Source of the DNA: Carnegiea gigantea
Lineage: Eukaryota; Streptophyta; Magnoliopsida; Caryophyllales; Cactaceae
DNA: 64,000 nucleotides
Direction: 5' to 3'
NCBI GenBank assembly: GCA_029747015.1
Contig: JAKOGI010000439.1
Location: 426,501 to 490,500 of the forward strand
This document shows, in pieces, positions 21,864-32,613 of the stretch. The notes under the pieces are model-generated. The model searched no databases, was not told the origin of the DNA, and worked only from the letters and a program-made list of their open reading frames with translations. How positions within the stretch are numbered: position 1 is the stretch's first letter; each line of letters opens with the position of its first letter. A program made the translations under genes and the position numbers.

Positions 21864-22747
21864 CATGGGCGGATCCATATGTTAGGGAGGGGTGTCCATG
21901 GACACCCCTATCCCAAAAAAATTTATAATGTGTTATTTCAAATCGAATTGAGGTAGTATGTGTGGACACCCCTAAATTAGGTCTAAAAAGCTACACACAT
22001 TCTTTAAATATATCTAACCCACATGTTGATATTTTTAATCTCTTCAAATATCAAAAATACAGTTATAAAGTTGGAACTTGATAGAAAAGTAAAATAAAAT
22101 TAATTGTACCTAAGTCTAAATTTTTCTCTCTCCCTATCTTATCTAGAGTTTAGACTTTTAATTTAATCTAATTCTAATTTGTTTAATTTTTTTATTGTTA
22201 TTGTTTATTTTTGACTGTTTAGTTATAATGTGTTCTAGATGTTGACTTTTCTTTAACTTGACACTACTAATTGATTTGAACTTGATGCTATTTTTAATTT
22301 TTTGGTGCGATTAATTGGTGTAGATTGTATTTGCATGTTCACTTCATGTCTAAATTTTTTTTGTTTTATTGCTTTGTGTTGATGATTTCTCATTTGTAAC
22401 AAATGGTTTTAGTAAGTGCTAGGTAATTGTAACATTTGGGGTTTTCGGTACAATCTATGTATCAAATTTAAAATATGAAAAACCTCAAAAGCAAACGTCG
22501 TAACAGAGGTACCATATTTTTTTTTTCTAAGAATAAAAAAGTAGGGTGTGTTGTTGTTACTTATCAACTTCTGCTAGTGTATAAATACGATACGGAATAC
22601 TTGTTAAAAAAAGAGATGGAATGTTTGTATAAAATAGACTACCATAGTATATATATATCATATAATTTCTTGTTTTATTGATATTATACACTAGTAATGA
22701 CGTTAATAGATGAACATCTTTGTTCTAAACATCTAGATCCACCACTG
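21864..22747. mobile_element. TIR element with GTGGATC-type ends
   Basis: The left end CATGGGCGGATCCATATG and the reverse complement of the right end CAGTGGTGGATCTAGATG form an imperfect inverted pair. The flanks share TGCCATC (21857-21863 and 22751-22757), though the right copy is displaced by three bases. The superfamily is uncertain (hAT or Mutator-like). The interior is AT-rich with an inverted GTGTCCATGGACAC palindrome near the left end and no transposase. The frame near 22475-22681 is not recognisable. Confidence 0.5.
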
Positions 22748-22799
22748 GGCTGCCATCTCTGTTTGATTACTTGTATTCATGTGTTGGACCTTGTTATAG

Positions 22800-22978
22800 T
22801 CATACTAAAGGGGGTGTGTTGCAATATATGATAGTGAGTTGTCCCATATTGACAAATTAAGAGGCCTCGAGCATTTATATATGTTAGTGAGTGACGTCAC
22901 CATTGCTAATTGATTTTGGGTTAGAATCTCACTTGAGCTTACATGCATTGTTCCACTTTACCCAAAAAAAAAAAAAAA
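22800..22978 (+). repeat. Fragment resembling a short plant LTR repeat
   Basis: The stretch has the layout of a common dicot repeat: GTGAGTTGTCCCATATTG, then a GAGGCCT word, GTGACGTCACC, TTGATTTTGGGTTAGAA, and a final A run. No partner copy or TSD was found, so it is assigned by pattern recall only. Confidence 0.3.
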
Positions 22979-24040
22979 AGATTGCTCGTTTATTTATGGC
23001 TCAGTTCATATAAAATGACATTAGAGTTGATTGAGAGGTGTCATATTCAAATATCGATTAGTAGCCTCTATATTAAATCATTATGTAAAGTATTAGAAAC
23101 TTCTATGTAATAATCATTCTTTAAGTCCAAATTAGCAGTCTTGTGAGGGGCTGTATTAAAAGTGTATTATCATTAAGCATAATTTTTTGACCGTTGAACT
23201 GTTAGGTTAACCTTTTTTATCAGTGAGCTATGATCGAACACATCCCTCCCCCGAACACCCCTGCAAATTATTATGTGCACATAGGAGTTTATGCTCCTGA
23301 GCCATGTTATTGACAGTTGTAACTGCCACATCAGCAAGGGGGTGCTTCCTTCTTCTTTTTTTTTCCCCCCTGGAATACGTTTGATACCAATGGTTACTGG
23401 ACATACATGACATCCTTTCTGTGGGTAAATTTGGTTTTTGCTTCCACGATAGTGGGTTGCTGCCTTGCTGGCTGAAGCTTCTGAGGGGTTTGTCTTGAAG
23501 ATTGGATTTTGTGCTTTTGTTTAATTTATTGCTATTATCAATCTTCTAAATTTACTACTAGTATATTATCAAGTTGGAATTTTTCTATTCAGCAGAATGC
23601 CTTTTTTTTCCTTTTTTTTTCATGTTTCATGGGCTCTTGAATTTACTGGGAGGTTATTCTTTTTAATTTGCTACTATTTGTTACATTTAGGAAGCCATTC
23701 ATTTTCCCTTTTTTTGAGATAAACATCATGTTACTGCTGGAATGTAATTGATAGCTTTATCTTATTGAAGCAATTCATGATTCAATTCATCATAATTAAT
23801 CACTCACTGCTTGTTATTGTTAGCACTTTCTCTTCATTGTTCCAATTTTGTTATCATTAATTAATACCCACATTTATGTTGTATGTATCACTTTTCATTT
23901 TTGTTATATTTAGGATTAGTAGAGAATCAACCTCAACATCATTATAAAATTGAATATCATTATCACTTTTTATTTATTAGATTTATATTCATTATTTAGA
24001 TTAGATTTCTTACATTTTAAAAGTTTATCAATGTTTATTG
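22979..24040. other. Intergenic DNA without recognised gene
   Basis: AT-rich sequence with scattered T runs. The minus-strand frame near 23228-23413 is unrecognised and unsupported. Confidence 0.45.
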
Positions 24041-24610
24041 TGTATGTAAATCTAAATTGTTCCTCAACTCTTGTCAATTTGGTCTTTAGATGTCTTGATA
24101 AAGTTCACTGATAGTTGGATATTTGTTCATAATCTATTGTGAGGTTGTTCATTGAGATTGTCCAATTTATTCGTGTATTGCTTCCATATTGTTCACTCTT
24201 GGGTGTATGAGTTTGAATTAGTCATCAAGTCTGGTCAATTTGTTTAATGTACGTCATAATAAAGTTCATCATAGTAGGATAATTTATGCACATATTATGG
24301 CATAGTTCACTGAGGGTGCCCAATTTGTTCATTTATTGTTTCAATAATGTTCACTCTTGGCATGTGAATCTTAATTGTTCACTGAGGCTCGCCAACTTGT
24401 TCATTGAATGTTTTCAAAAAGTACACTAGTGGTAGGATATTTGTTCATAATTTATCATCAGCTTGTTCATTGAGGCTACCCAATTTCTTCAATTATTGTT
24501 TCAATAATATTCACTTTTGGGTGTGTGAATATAAATTGCTCACCTAAACTCGTCAATTTATTCGGTGGACGTATTGATAAAGTTCAGTATTTGTAAGAAA
24601 ATTCATTCTA
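24041..24610 (+). repeat. Tandem array, 159-160 bp unit, about 3.6 copies
   Basis: GTTCACTCTTGG recurs at 24191, 24349 and (as ATTCACTTTTGG) 24509, giving periods of 158 and 160. Each unit repeats the order GTGTGTGAATnTAAATTG, GTCAATTTGTT, a TGATAAAGTTCA block, GGATATTTGTTCATAAT, TTGTTCATTGAG and CCAATTTnTTC. Copies are clearly diverged. Confidence 0.85.
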
Positions 24611-25891
24611 ATTGATTTACAACTAAGGATCCAAGTTAATAAGTTGGATATCACAATTTACAAATAAGAGTATCCCAATGTGAAGAAGCTGGAGTATCAT
24701 GGTGAACAAATAAAAACATCTCAATGAACTACATCACTTTGTTCACTATGACTTTTATGATTGTTCACTCGTTTCTCGTATTCTACAGAAACTTGATCGA
24801 GTAGTAGGCAAATAAGCAAATTTGTTGTTTTGTTCTAGTACTCAAATTGCAAAATAAATTCGATACTACCTAGATAAAGTTAAAAAACTCATTCTAGTTT
24901 GTGTATAGATAATAATATCCAAGTTAATCAAATGAAAATAACAATTAAAAAAAAAAAAGAGCATGCTAATGTGAATAAGCAAGAGTATCATAGTAAACAA
25001 ATGAAGTCATCCCAATGAATAAGGTATTTGTATTTTCATTGTAGAAATAGTATTTGCTTCCACAATGACCAATATAAATTGAAAGCGCTAATTGTTGGTG
25101 GAGTTTTCACGGAACCCTTTGTCATCGAATCAATTCCCTTCTTGTTGTGGCATCAGGATCGGTTGTGGTAGGCTAATAGCATCTTTAACTTCATTTTGCT
25201 ACTTTTTTTTCCCCCCTTCAAGGGCCCATTTGAGTCTAACAACAGTGTCCCTTGTAGTCTGCTTCTCATTGGTTACAATTTTTATGCTCATGCTAGGCAG
25301 TGGAAGCTTTCCATGGTTGCTAGGTTGGCTTGCGCTAGGCCTAGATAAAAAAAGACATGAATTATAGGGCGAGTCAACAATTTCAAAATAACTAATGAAC
25401 AAAGTCACCAGTATCATTGAACAATCTAAAGACATTATATGAGAATAATTGGACAATCAGATAAAAAAAAGGACTAAAAGACTAATCATATATCATATAA
25501 TAAATGATGAGTACAAGTTTTAGGCTCACCAAGAGATTTGAACATGATCAGCGAATAACTCTGACATATGCAGTGAGCAAAGTCAACAAACTAAAAGTAT
25601 GATCAATGAACAATGTTAACATGCAATATTGGAAAATGCCCCTAGCTCAATGAACAAAATCTCAAGACATGGAACGAACAATCTAGACCATTGAACATGA
25701 TGAATAAATATTGTTTAGAAATCCAATAACAACAAATTAATGAAACTAATATTTGCACATCATAGTTGGAATTGAGTGATGTTAACAAGGCATCTACTTA
25801 ACTTGCCAAAACCTTTTAGTGTGATCAATCCAAAGATTCCGAACAGATAAGGTTTCATCAAACATTGTTATTGAAAATGGCATATACATTT
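24611..25891. other. AT-rich DNA with reverse-oriented array words
   Basis: Between about 25380 and 25700 words such as TGAACAATCTAAAGAC, GTGAGCAAAGTCAAC and ATGAACAATGTTAAC recur. They look like reverse complements of the GTTCACT/TTGTTCA words of the array at 24041-24610. This suggests a larger element with inverted arms, but its ends were not found. No gene is seen. Confidence 0.35.
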
Positions 25892-27459
25892 TGTTGAGTT
25901 CGTGAGTATACAACCACAAGAGGGGGGTGAATTGTGGTGTCTGATTTTCGCGTTGTAAATAATAAACACCCTCACAGAGGTTGTTCTCAAATGACAAACA
26001 CCCTGATAGCTTGTTTGCACGGGGTGTTCTCAAATATTGCAGATGCGAAAATCACCAAGATAAATGCGGAAAATAAAGCACACACAATTTTTACGTGGAA
26101 AACACCTCTAGCCCAACTGAGGTGTGAAAAACCACGACCTACCTCGTGTAGGATTTAACCACTTTCACTAACGGGCTTCACACGTTACAAATGTAACACA
26201 CCTTGTTACAACTTGCAACCACGTAACCTTCTTCCCAAAGACAGGTTACACCACGTCCAACCTTCGCAAGATTAGACACGTCCAAGTCCACACGACTAGG
26301 ACACACTCACTCACTTTTCTGATCCAAGATCAGGGTTACAAACACCTTACAGGGGGTGCTTCTCACTAAGCAGATGTAAGGTACAATGAAGATCCTATTA
26401 TGCCAATGGTTTGAAAACTTAAATCAAACACAGCTTGTCACAGTTTTGCTTTTCAGAATGAAGCTCAAGAATTTTAATATGAAAACTGAGTTTCCTGATT
26501 TTTTCCAGATTTTTCAGAAAGCTGTGTGGCTTCTCTTTTTCAGTCTGAGTTTTTTCTATCTGCTTCTTGGCTTCTCTATTGGAGAGAAAAGCTGCGGTTT
26601 TTAAACACAAGGTCCAACGGTCAAAAACCAAAGATTCAGCTAAGTATGGAAAATGATTTGCAAACAAAATATATTCTCCAACGGCTAATGATGAATTTAT
26701 CCCAAAATATTTGTTATCTTAAAAGATGACCCTTATCTTCCCATAGCCGTGAAGAGGTTTAAAGAGATTTTCAGCTTTTACCAAATCCGAAAATATAGTC
26801 ATAGGAATCTTTTGATTTGGCAAATCTCCCAAACCTATTTTCGCAAATCTCCATAATATTTTCAAGAACTATCCTCTCCAGAAAAATAGCAATTTTGAAA
26901 TTCAAAGAAAGTATTCTGGAGATCTTGGCCAACCAAAATGAATTTTCAAAAATAATCGGGTATGGCCACTGCAGTTCAGAAACACCCTAGGCACCCTGTT
27001 TGCAGGGTTGTTCGCAACTGGTGTTCTGAAGTACTTTAGCGCAAATACCGATTCAAGAGGTGTTTAAAATGATGTTTTCAATATTGGCATATTAACAAGA
27101 GTCTAATTAAATAAAACCTATATACCCAAGACTTCTTGTTTTGAACCAGTCATCTTGTCCGAGATTTATAGATCTGCTGTGAACACCAAGGCCACCTTGT
27201 TTGCTGGGGTTGTTCTTTGCATTGCTAGAGTTCAGGAACACGCTTTACAACCAACTGTCGAGATGGTGTTCTTGACTTAATATGGAATCACCAAGTAAAA
27301 CCTATCTAGAAAACTTGTTCTCACATGTAGCAAACCAGTTAATACGATAAAGATCACAAATACCAGTTAGGTCTGTTTGGAGATCGTGTTCGGAGCAACA
27401 TTACTTGGACAAATTTTTACACTTAGATTTGTTATCATCAAAAGTAAATATAATCAACA
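25892..27459. mobile_element. Solo LTR, 1568 bp, with 5 bp TSD
   Basis: The sequence begins TGTTGAGTTCGTG and ends TAATCAACA, so the ends form the inverted TGTTGA/TCAACA pair. CATTT is present on both sides (25887-25891 and 27460-27464). Just inside the left end is the AGAGGGGGGTGAATTG stretch, and later TTTTTACGTGGAAAACACC, both common in plant retrotransposon LTRs. No internal domain, PBS or purine tract is adjacent, so it is a solo LTR left by LTR-LTR recombination. The superfamily is not determined. Frames inside (26386-26729) have no recognisable product. Confidence 0.75.
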
Positions 27460-27464
27460 CATTT

Positions 27465-27796
27465 GTTGAAACTTCTTAAGCTCTTTGATTCTCACATATT
27501 GCATCAAGATAGGGATAGCATGTATAGTGAACAAACTTAAGCAGTCATATGAACAATCTTCAATTCATAAGTGCACTAGCTTAGGAATTTCATATTGAAG
27601 ATCACGAGAATCATAAAGTTTCAATGCATTATTCGTCAATGTTTTTCAATGATTACTTCATCAATTTAGAAAATGAACATGATGTGATTTTCTATTGAAA
27701 AGATCAAATTATCACACCCTAAAATAAGGAACACTGAAATAGAAACTATATGTAATCTATTAAAAGTGTACACTTTGGTAGTATTTTGATTGTTAC
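27465..27796 (-). other. Possible intron downstream of candidate first exon
   Basis: AT-rich non-coding DNA on the 3' side of the GTAACA donor at 27796. If the exon at 27797-27941 is genuine, its next exon is not recognised here or beyond the solo LTR. Confidence 0.3.
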
Positions 27797-27941
27797 CCTC
27801 ACTTGGATCGATCATCCATGGCCATTTGAGCAAGAATAGCATGTTATTCACTTGTATTTTGAAGTTTTTTTCCACTGTCAGTTGAGCAAAGATAGTCTTC
27901 GCCAATTTGTAAGTTGTGGCAGCAAGTTTATCTATGGCCAT
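27797..27941 (-). CDS. Candidate first exon of an unrecognised gene or captured fragment
   Basis: On the minus strand an ATG at 27941 opens a clean frame starting MAIDKLAATTYKLAKTIFAQ and reaching WPWMIDPSEG, where a good splice donor (GAGG followed by GTAACA) occurs at 27797/27796. Read past the donor, the frame becomes AT-rich and loses gene-like composition. The DNA upstream of the ATG (27942-28085) is rich in CTTC and CTCT on the minus strand, as plant 5' UTRs are. I do not recognise the protein and found no second exon. It may be the start of a gene disrupted by the solo LTR to its left, or a gene piece carried by a transposon. The annotation rests on composition and one splice signal only. 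Confidence 0.35.
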
Positions 27942-28085
27942 GATCGAAATTCGGTGCTAATAGAATCAGTGTAGTGAGGGAATTTTTGGGAATAGAGATT
28001 TGGGGGTAAGAGAGAGAAACAGAAGCAGTGGATCAGCGAAGGAAGAGGGAAGAAGCATAAGTTAATATTGCAGTTGAATATCAAT

Positions 28086-28982
28086 CGTGGGTACTACGGA
28101 ATCGGGGCTGTGTTTATGTAGCAGTTTTTTTTTTTTTTTAATTTACTGCCAGCGTGTGTTTGAGTGCCAAGGTGGACTTGGGGGTATAAACACCTAGGTG
28201 TACATAATAGGTATTGTGCCCCTCTTTTCCGAAAAACAAATACAGTAACCGGTATGGCTAAATAAAAGTAAATCAATTAGCGGAGGGCAAGTGTGACATG
28301 AACCAAAAAGCTCTCTCTGTTTGCTCATGTGAACGGATGCTAATTGCATAAAGAAGAACATGGGTAGTCTTGCTCGTATAGCAAATTGCTAATGAATGAT
28401 AAAAGGGACATTATGAAACGTAAAAGACACTATTTGCATGCTATATATGTATTGATTAACCCTATTGATTATAATATTGTTGTGTTTGATCTGGCAGGTC
28501 TGGATGATTAGACAGGCACAAACGAGAAAAAAAGGGCTAAGGTCTAGTCTAATTTTCCACCTTACGTACAGCTTAATCAGGTTTTTTAATATATTTAACT
28601 ACTGATGGATCTTTCTTTAAATTTCCCGTTGCTTTATTGTTTGACTGGAAGAAGCTGTGAGACAGCCAGAAAGAAACTGAGAGCAAGATCTTTTTCACTT
28701 GGCTCTAATCAACTTTTGATTAAACCATTACGAACAAGTGACCCCCCGTAACAACCAACATGATTGGATTTGTGGGCCTCATTTCCACTAATTAATAATC
28801 ATGTGAAAATTGTATTTTTGATGGATATTAGAAAATTCCATCAACATTTCTCATCAAAGCATTCAATTATGTATACAGGAGAAAATTTCAAATCTAAAAA
28901 AGGGGCATGATGGAATTGACAAGCTTGCTTTTTATGTTAGGTGTGTGTCTTAGAGGGGCTTAATCTGGAGTATTTTTGACCA
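28086..28982. other. Intergenic DNA without recognised gene
   Basis: It includes a T13 run near 28127-28139. Otherwise it is unique-looking AT-rich sequence and no feature could be supported. Confidence 0.4.
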
Positions 28983-29214
28983 ACATTCAGAGCTCTCCTA
29001 ACTAAAAACTTAAATTGATGGTTCAAAATTCAGGAATAAAGTTATATTCTAACACTCTCCTTCACACGAGTGCCTTTTTAGTGTGGTGGCGGCTACTATG
29101 ATTCGAACCTGAGATCTTCCACTCAGAAAGATTCTAATACTATGTTCAAGAACTAACTCAATCAAAAGTTTAAACTAATGGTTAAAATCTCAAAAATAGA
29201 ATTATACTCTAACA
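28983..29214 (-). mobile_element. TRIM retrotransposon (about 72 bp LTRs)
   Basis: Read on the minus strand: a 72 bp terminal repeat (29214 to 29143) begins TGTTAGAGTATAATTC and ends TTCTTGAACA. It is followed by TAGTATTAGAATC, a degenerate version of the Met-tRNA PBS, a short interior, a GAAGGAGAG purine tract, and a second diverged terminal repeat (29054 to about 28983) beginning TGTTAGAATATAAC. This layout is that of a terminal-repeat retrotransposon in miniature. It has no coding capacity. A related copy lies at 36248-36510. Confidence 0.65.
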
Positions 29215-29680
29215 GTAACCTATAATACTTGTAACATTTAACTAATTGTTTATCCATTTAATCTCTTAGATGAGTTAGTTTTAAAAGCATGCAATAGCAT
29301 GTTTAATAGATAATGTGGAGTTCTCGGTTTTAGATATAAACACTTCAATGTCAGATTTTGGTACGAAATATGATAGAAGCATTTTTGCAGCACCTTTTGT
29401 GTTTCAAACCTTTAAAGAAAATTAATGGGAAGGACATGTTAAATATAACATAAAAATTTATCTTTGAACCAGTGACTACAACTTTAAATTTTACGTAACG
29501 TTAGTTGCTTTTCTACACAAGTATATTCCCGCTAGTAATTTAATTATTCTACTTAGTTATCAAGGACAAGAAACATATCAACTTCTTATGAGTTTAAAAT
29601 TCATACTTGGTCCGATTATATGATTAAAACAATAATAAAATCAGAAATATGAGCCTTTAAAGACATTAGAAAAGGCTAAT
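29215..29680. other. Intergenic DNA without recognised gene
   Basis: AT-rich sequence with no repeat partner or coding signal noticed. Confidence 0.4.
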
Positions 29681-29897
29681 GTAATGTTTGGTTGCATGTA
29701 ATACAATAGCAATGTAATTAACTAATTTTACAATGTAATCATAATTACTTTGCTTGTGGTAACCATAATTGCAATATAGTTTTTTTTAATTACAATACTC
29801 TCATACAATCAAATAAGGTAATGACAACAAACTTACAAATTTGTTTGCAATATATTTTTTTTATTACAATACTCTCATACAACCAACTAAATATTAC
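29681..29897. mobile_element. Small MITE-like element
   Basis: The left end GTAATGTTTGGTTGCATG pairs imperfectly with the inverted right end GTAATATTTAGTTGGTTG. TACAATACTCTCATACAA occurs twice inside. The TSD is unclear. Confidence 0.45.
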
Positions 29898-30080
29898 ATA
29901 AAATGACCGAGCTAGAGCTGGAGAAGTTAGGGGAAATTAGTTCAATTAGCCGAGAGGAGCTCCTGGAATTTGCCAAAAAGATGGGATTACGCTTAGCATA
30001 AAAAATGGGAGACCTTGAAGGACTCCACAGAGGCTCCGGTGCAATTTGCGAAAAGGTTGGTCTCTAGATGGTGACACTAA

Positions 30081-30476
30081 AGTTCCGTTTAGGCCTTAAA
30101 AAATCTGGTGGAAAGGAAAAAAATTTGAAAAAGTTATTTTTTTCTTGTGTTTGGTTTAGAGAAAATTACAAAGAAAAAAAATATCGAGGAAGGCTAGGTA
30201 GAAAAATTATTAGAAATAAGTGATAAAATTTTTCTTATAAAATTGTAAAGAAAGTTTGAGGAAAATTCTCAACCTTCTTCAACCTCACATTACTTAGATG
30301 GCATCAACATGATTTAAGTAGTTCATCAACATTAAAATTTCTCATCCAAATTCTTGTATTTTTTCCTCAATCCAAACAAGAGAAAAAAACTCATTTTCTC
30401 CATACTTTTTTTTTCGTTCACATTTTTTTCTTTCAATTTTTCTTTCCACAAAATTTTCTAAGGACCAAACGGAGCC
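30081..30476. mobile_element. TAA-flanked MITE (Tourist-like) with long TIRs
   Basis: It is flanked by TAA at 30078-30080 and 30477-30479. The left arm (AGTTCCGTTTAGGCCTTAA, then GGTGGAAAGGAAAAA) matches the inverted right arm (GGCTCCGTTTGGTCCTTAG, then TGTGGAAAGAAAAAT) over about 45 bp. The CTCCGTTTGG end and 3 bp TSD fit PIF/Harbinger MITEs. The minus-strand frame at 30342-30599 overlaps its right arm and is not a gene. Confidence 0.7.
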
Positions 30477-30639
30477 TAAGATTTCGGATATGAATGTTTT
30501 TTCCTTGGTTGGGGGGGCAGCTGGGTGATTAAGAGGATCTACTGACGCTGAAATTAGGCGAGAAAGGTCTCCTTGATGCATTGAAATGCTTTCAAACAAG
30601 TGGTAGAATGCTTTCTACATACTTGGTGGTAATTAGATC

Positions 30640-31467
30640 TAGACTTGGAAAAAATTGACCCGACACAATTATAGATCCGAACCCGACACAAAGTTAAGTA
30701 GGTTTGGGTATAAAGTTTGAATCCGTTTAGTTAAATGGGTTGATATGGTAAACCTATTTAATTAATTGGGTTATGTTCAAATTGAAAATTTCGACACGAA
30801 AAAATACTTATTTAACATGTTTAATTAAACGGATTAAATAGATCAGCCTACTTACTGTTCATTTTCCATTTACCGTTTATCATTTACATTTTTTGTGGAA
30901 ATTAGACTTTGGAGAATTAAGTTTTGTAGTCTCTTTTATGGATTTGTTGGTTGTTAATTTGTTGGTCATGTTATTAAGAATTTCAGACAACTTGACTTTA
31001 TTTGCTGTTGTTTAAGACTTGACCTGGACATGATTTGTAACTTAAGTAATTGGTTCTTATGTGAACCTTTTAGACTGTAGAAGTATGTTGTTGTTGACTA
31101 CTTTGCTTGAATAGGCTCTAAATATGATGAAGCCTGTAAGTTAGCTGCTATTTTGGTATACTTTTGAGAATAGCTATGCCTCAAGAGGCACGAAAATATG
31201 TATTTGTTTGTTAAATTATCGTTGGGTTGAAATTTGTGTTGCAATTAAATAGGTTGGCGGGTAAATGAGTAACCCGAACCTAACTCATTTAACCGTTTGT
31301 GTAAACAGGTTAGGTTTAAGTCAACCCGTTTAAATGTTCGGCAGTTTGAGTTGAACTTTTTCAACCCATTTATTAAATAGGTCGTTGCTCATGTTCGGCA
31401 GCTTTCAACCTGTTTAAGTTCAACATGAACACGAACCTGATCCAACGCGATACATTACCCAACTCTA
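30640..31467. mobile_element. hAT-like element, 828 bp
   Basis: TSDs are ATTAGATC (30632-30639) and ATTAGACC (31468-31475), 7/8 identical. The left end TAGACTTGGAAAAA pairs with the inverted right end TAGAGTTGGGTAAT. Subterminal zones are rich in AACCC and AAATGGGTT words (for example GTTTAACTAAACGG-like motifs), giving a layout parallel to the CGGGT family, though the words differ. No transposase is present. Confidence 0.6.
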
Positions 31468-31469
31468 AT

Positions 31470-32613
31470 TAGACCTATCAGTTTGGGCAGGTGGGTTAAC
31501 TATGGATCGGTATATTTGGGTTCGGGAAAAATATGGGTCGGATATATTTTGGGTTCGGGTAAAATATGAACAGATGTATTTCGGTTTTATAAGTTTCGGG
31601 TTGACTCAATAGGTTTAGGCCACGTTTTCTATGAGTCTTTTTTATTTTGTCAAAATCAAAAATTCTTTATATTATTACCTAAACTTGTTAATATTCAATG
31701 AAAAAGCATACTAAATGTAATTTCTCAAGAGAATATTGAAAATATTCAAACTTTTCATCATAATACATGAACATCTTGTATGAGCGGGTAAAGAATCAAA
31801 TGCTCTTTGGTTTGGGTGAATTGACTTGTACATTAAAAGTAGGTTTAACAAGTCTACCATTTATTGACAACTCGTCTAGAATATATTAATAGGTTATAGT
31901 AGTTTGACCAGCTAATAACCTATTTAATAATTCAATATTTTTATTAGCCTACCAATATCTAATCAGGTAAACTTTATTAATGCGCCGACTCTACTACGAG
32001 TACGACTAACTTTTTTCCTGCCACTAGCTCTTTTCCTGCCACTAGCATCATAGTTCAAGATTGGTTAGAATGAAAATCAAATAAAGTTGAATAAAAGAAG
32101 CAAAAGATATTATCTTTCAATTATAGCATCAAAAATTTATATTATTAAAAAGTAATTAATTTGAAAAATGATTAGATATATTTGTTTAACTGAAGATATA
32201 ATTGTATGAGTTGCGCATCTTTAATGTTTGTCTTCTTTTAAATTGATTTTTTTAAAAATTAGATAGTTATTTCATGCAATTTTGTACCATTTTTAACGTT
32301 TTTTTCTTTTAAAAGTTGTGTACAATATTATTTTCAAAGAACAGAGAAGAAAAATAAGAGTATTATTGTTTAATTTGTAAAGGAATGTAGCAGTTATATA
32401 ATGTCTCCTTAAACTATTTGATAAATTGACTATAGTGTTTGTATTGGCATGGTTTTATGATTTGCAAGGGTCTGGGTTGAGTTTGACCCTCTAATTTACG
32501 GGGTTTTCGAGTTCGACTTATTTTGGCTTCGGCTCAAAAAAATTGTGTTTAAAACCTAAGATTTTCGGATGGGTTCGGGTCGAGTTTTTATGGCGGGTCA
32601 ATTTTTGTCAGGT
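31470..32613 (+). repeat. CGGGT-family remnants
   Basis: Two patches, about 31490-31620 and 32465-32613, are made of GGGTTCGGG and GGGTCG words. The right patch ends with TTTTTGTCAGGTCTA, the right terminus of the hAT-like family at 1012-3394. A left terminus with a matching TSD was not found, so these are fragments or two separate truncated insertions. Confidence 0.45.

Noticed and set aside
24041..24610. CRISPR-like array
   Set aside because: The units are directly adjacent 159 bp tandem repeats without spacers, in a plant genome.
31470..32613. A complete hAT element bounded by TAGACCTATCAG and TTGTCAGGTCTA
   Set aside because: The ends pair over only a few bases and the 8 bp flanks do not match, so only fragments are reported.
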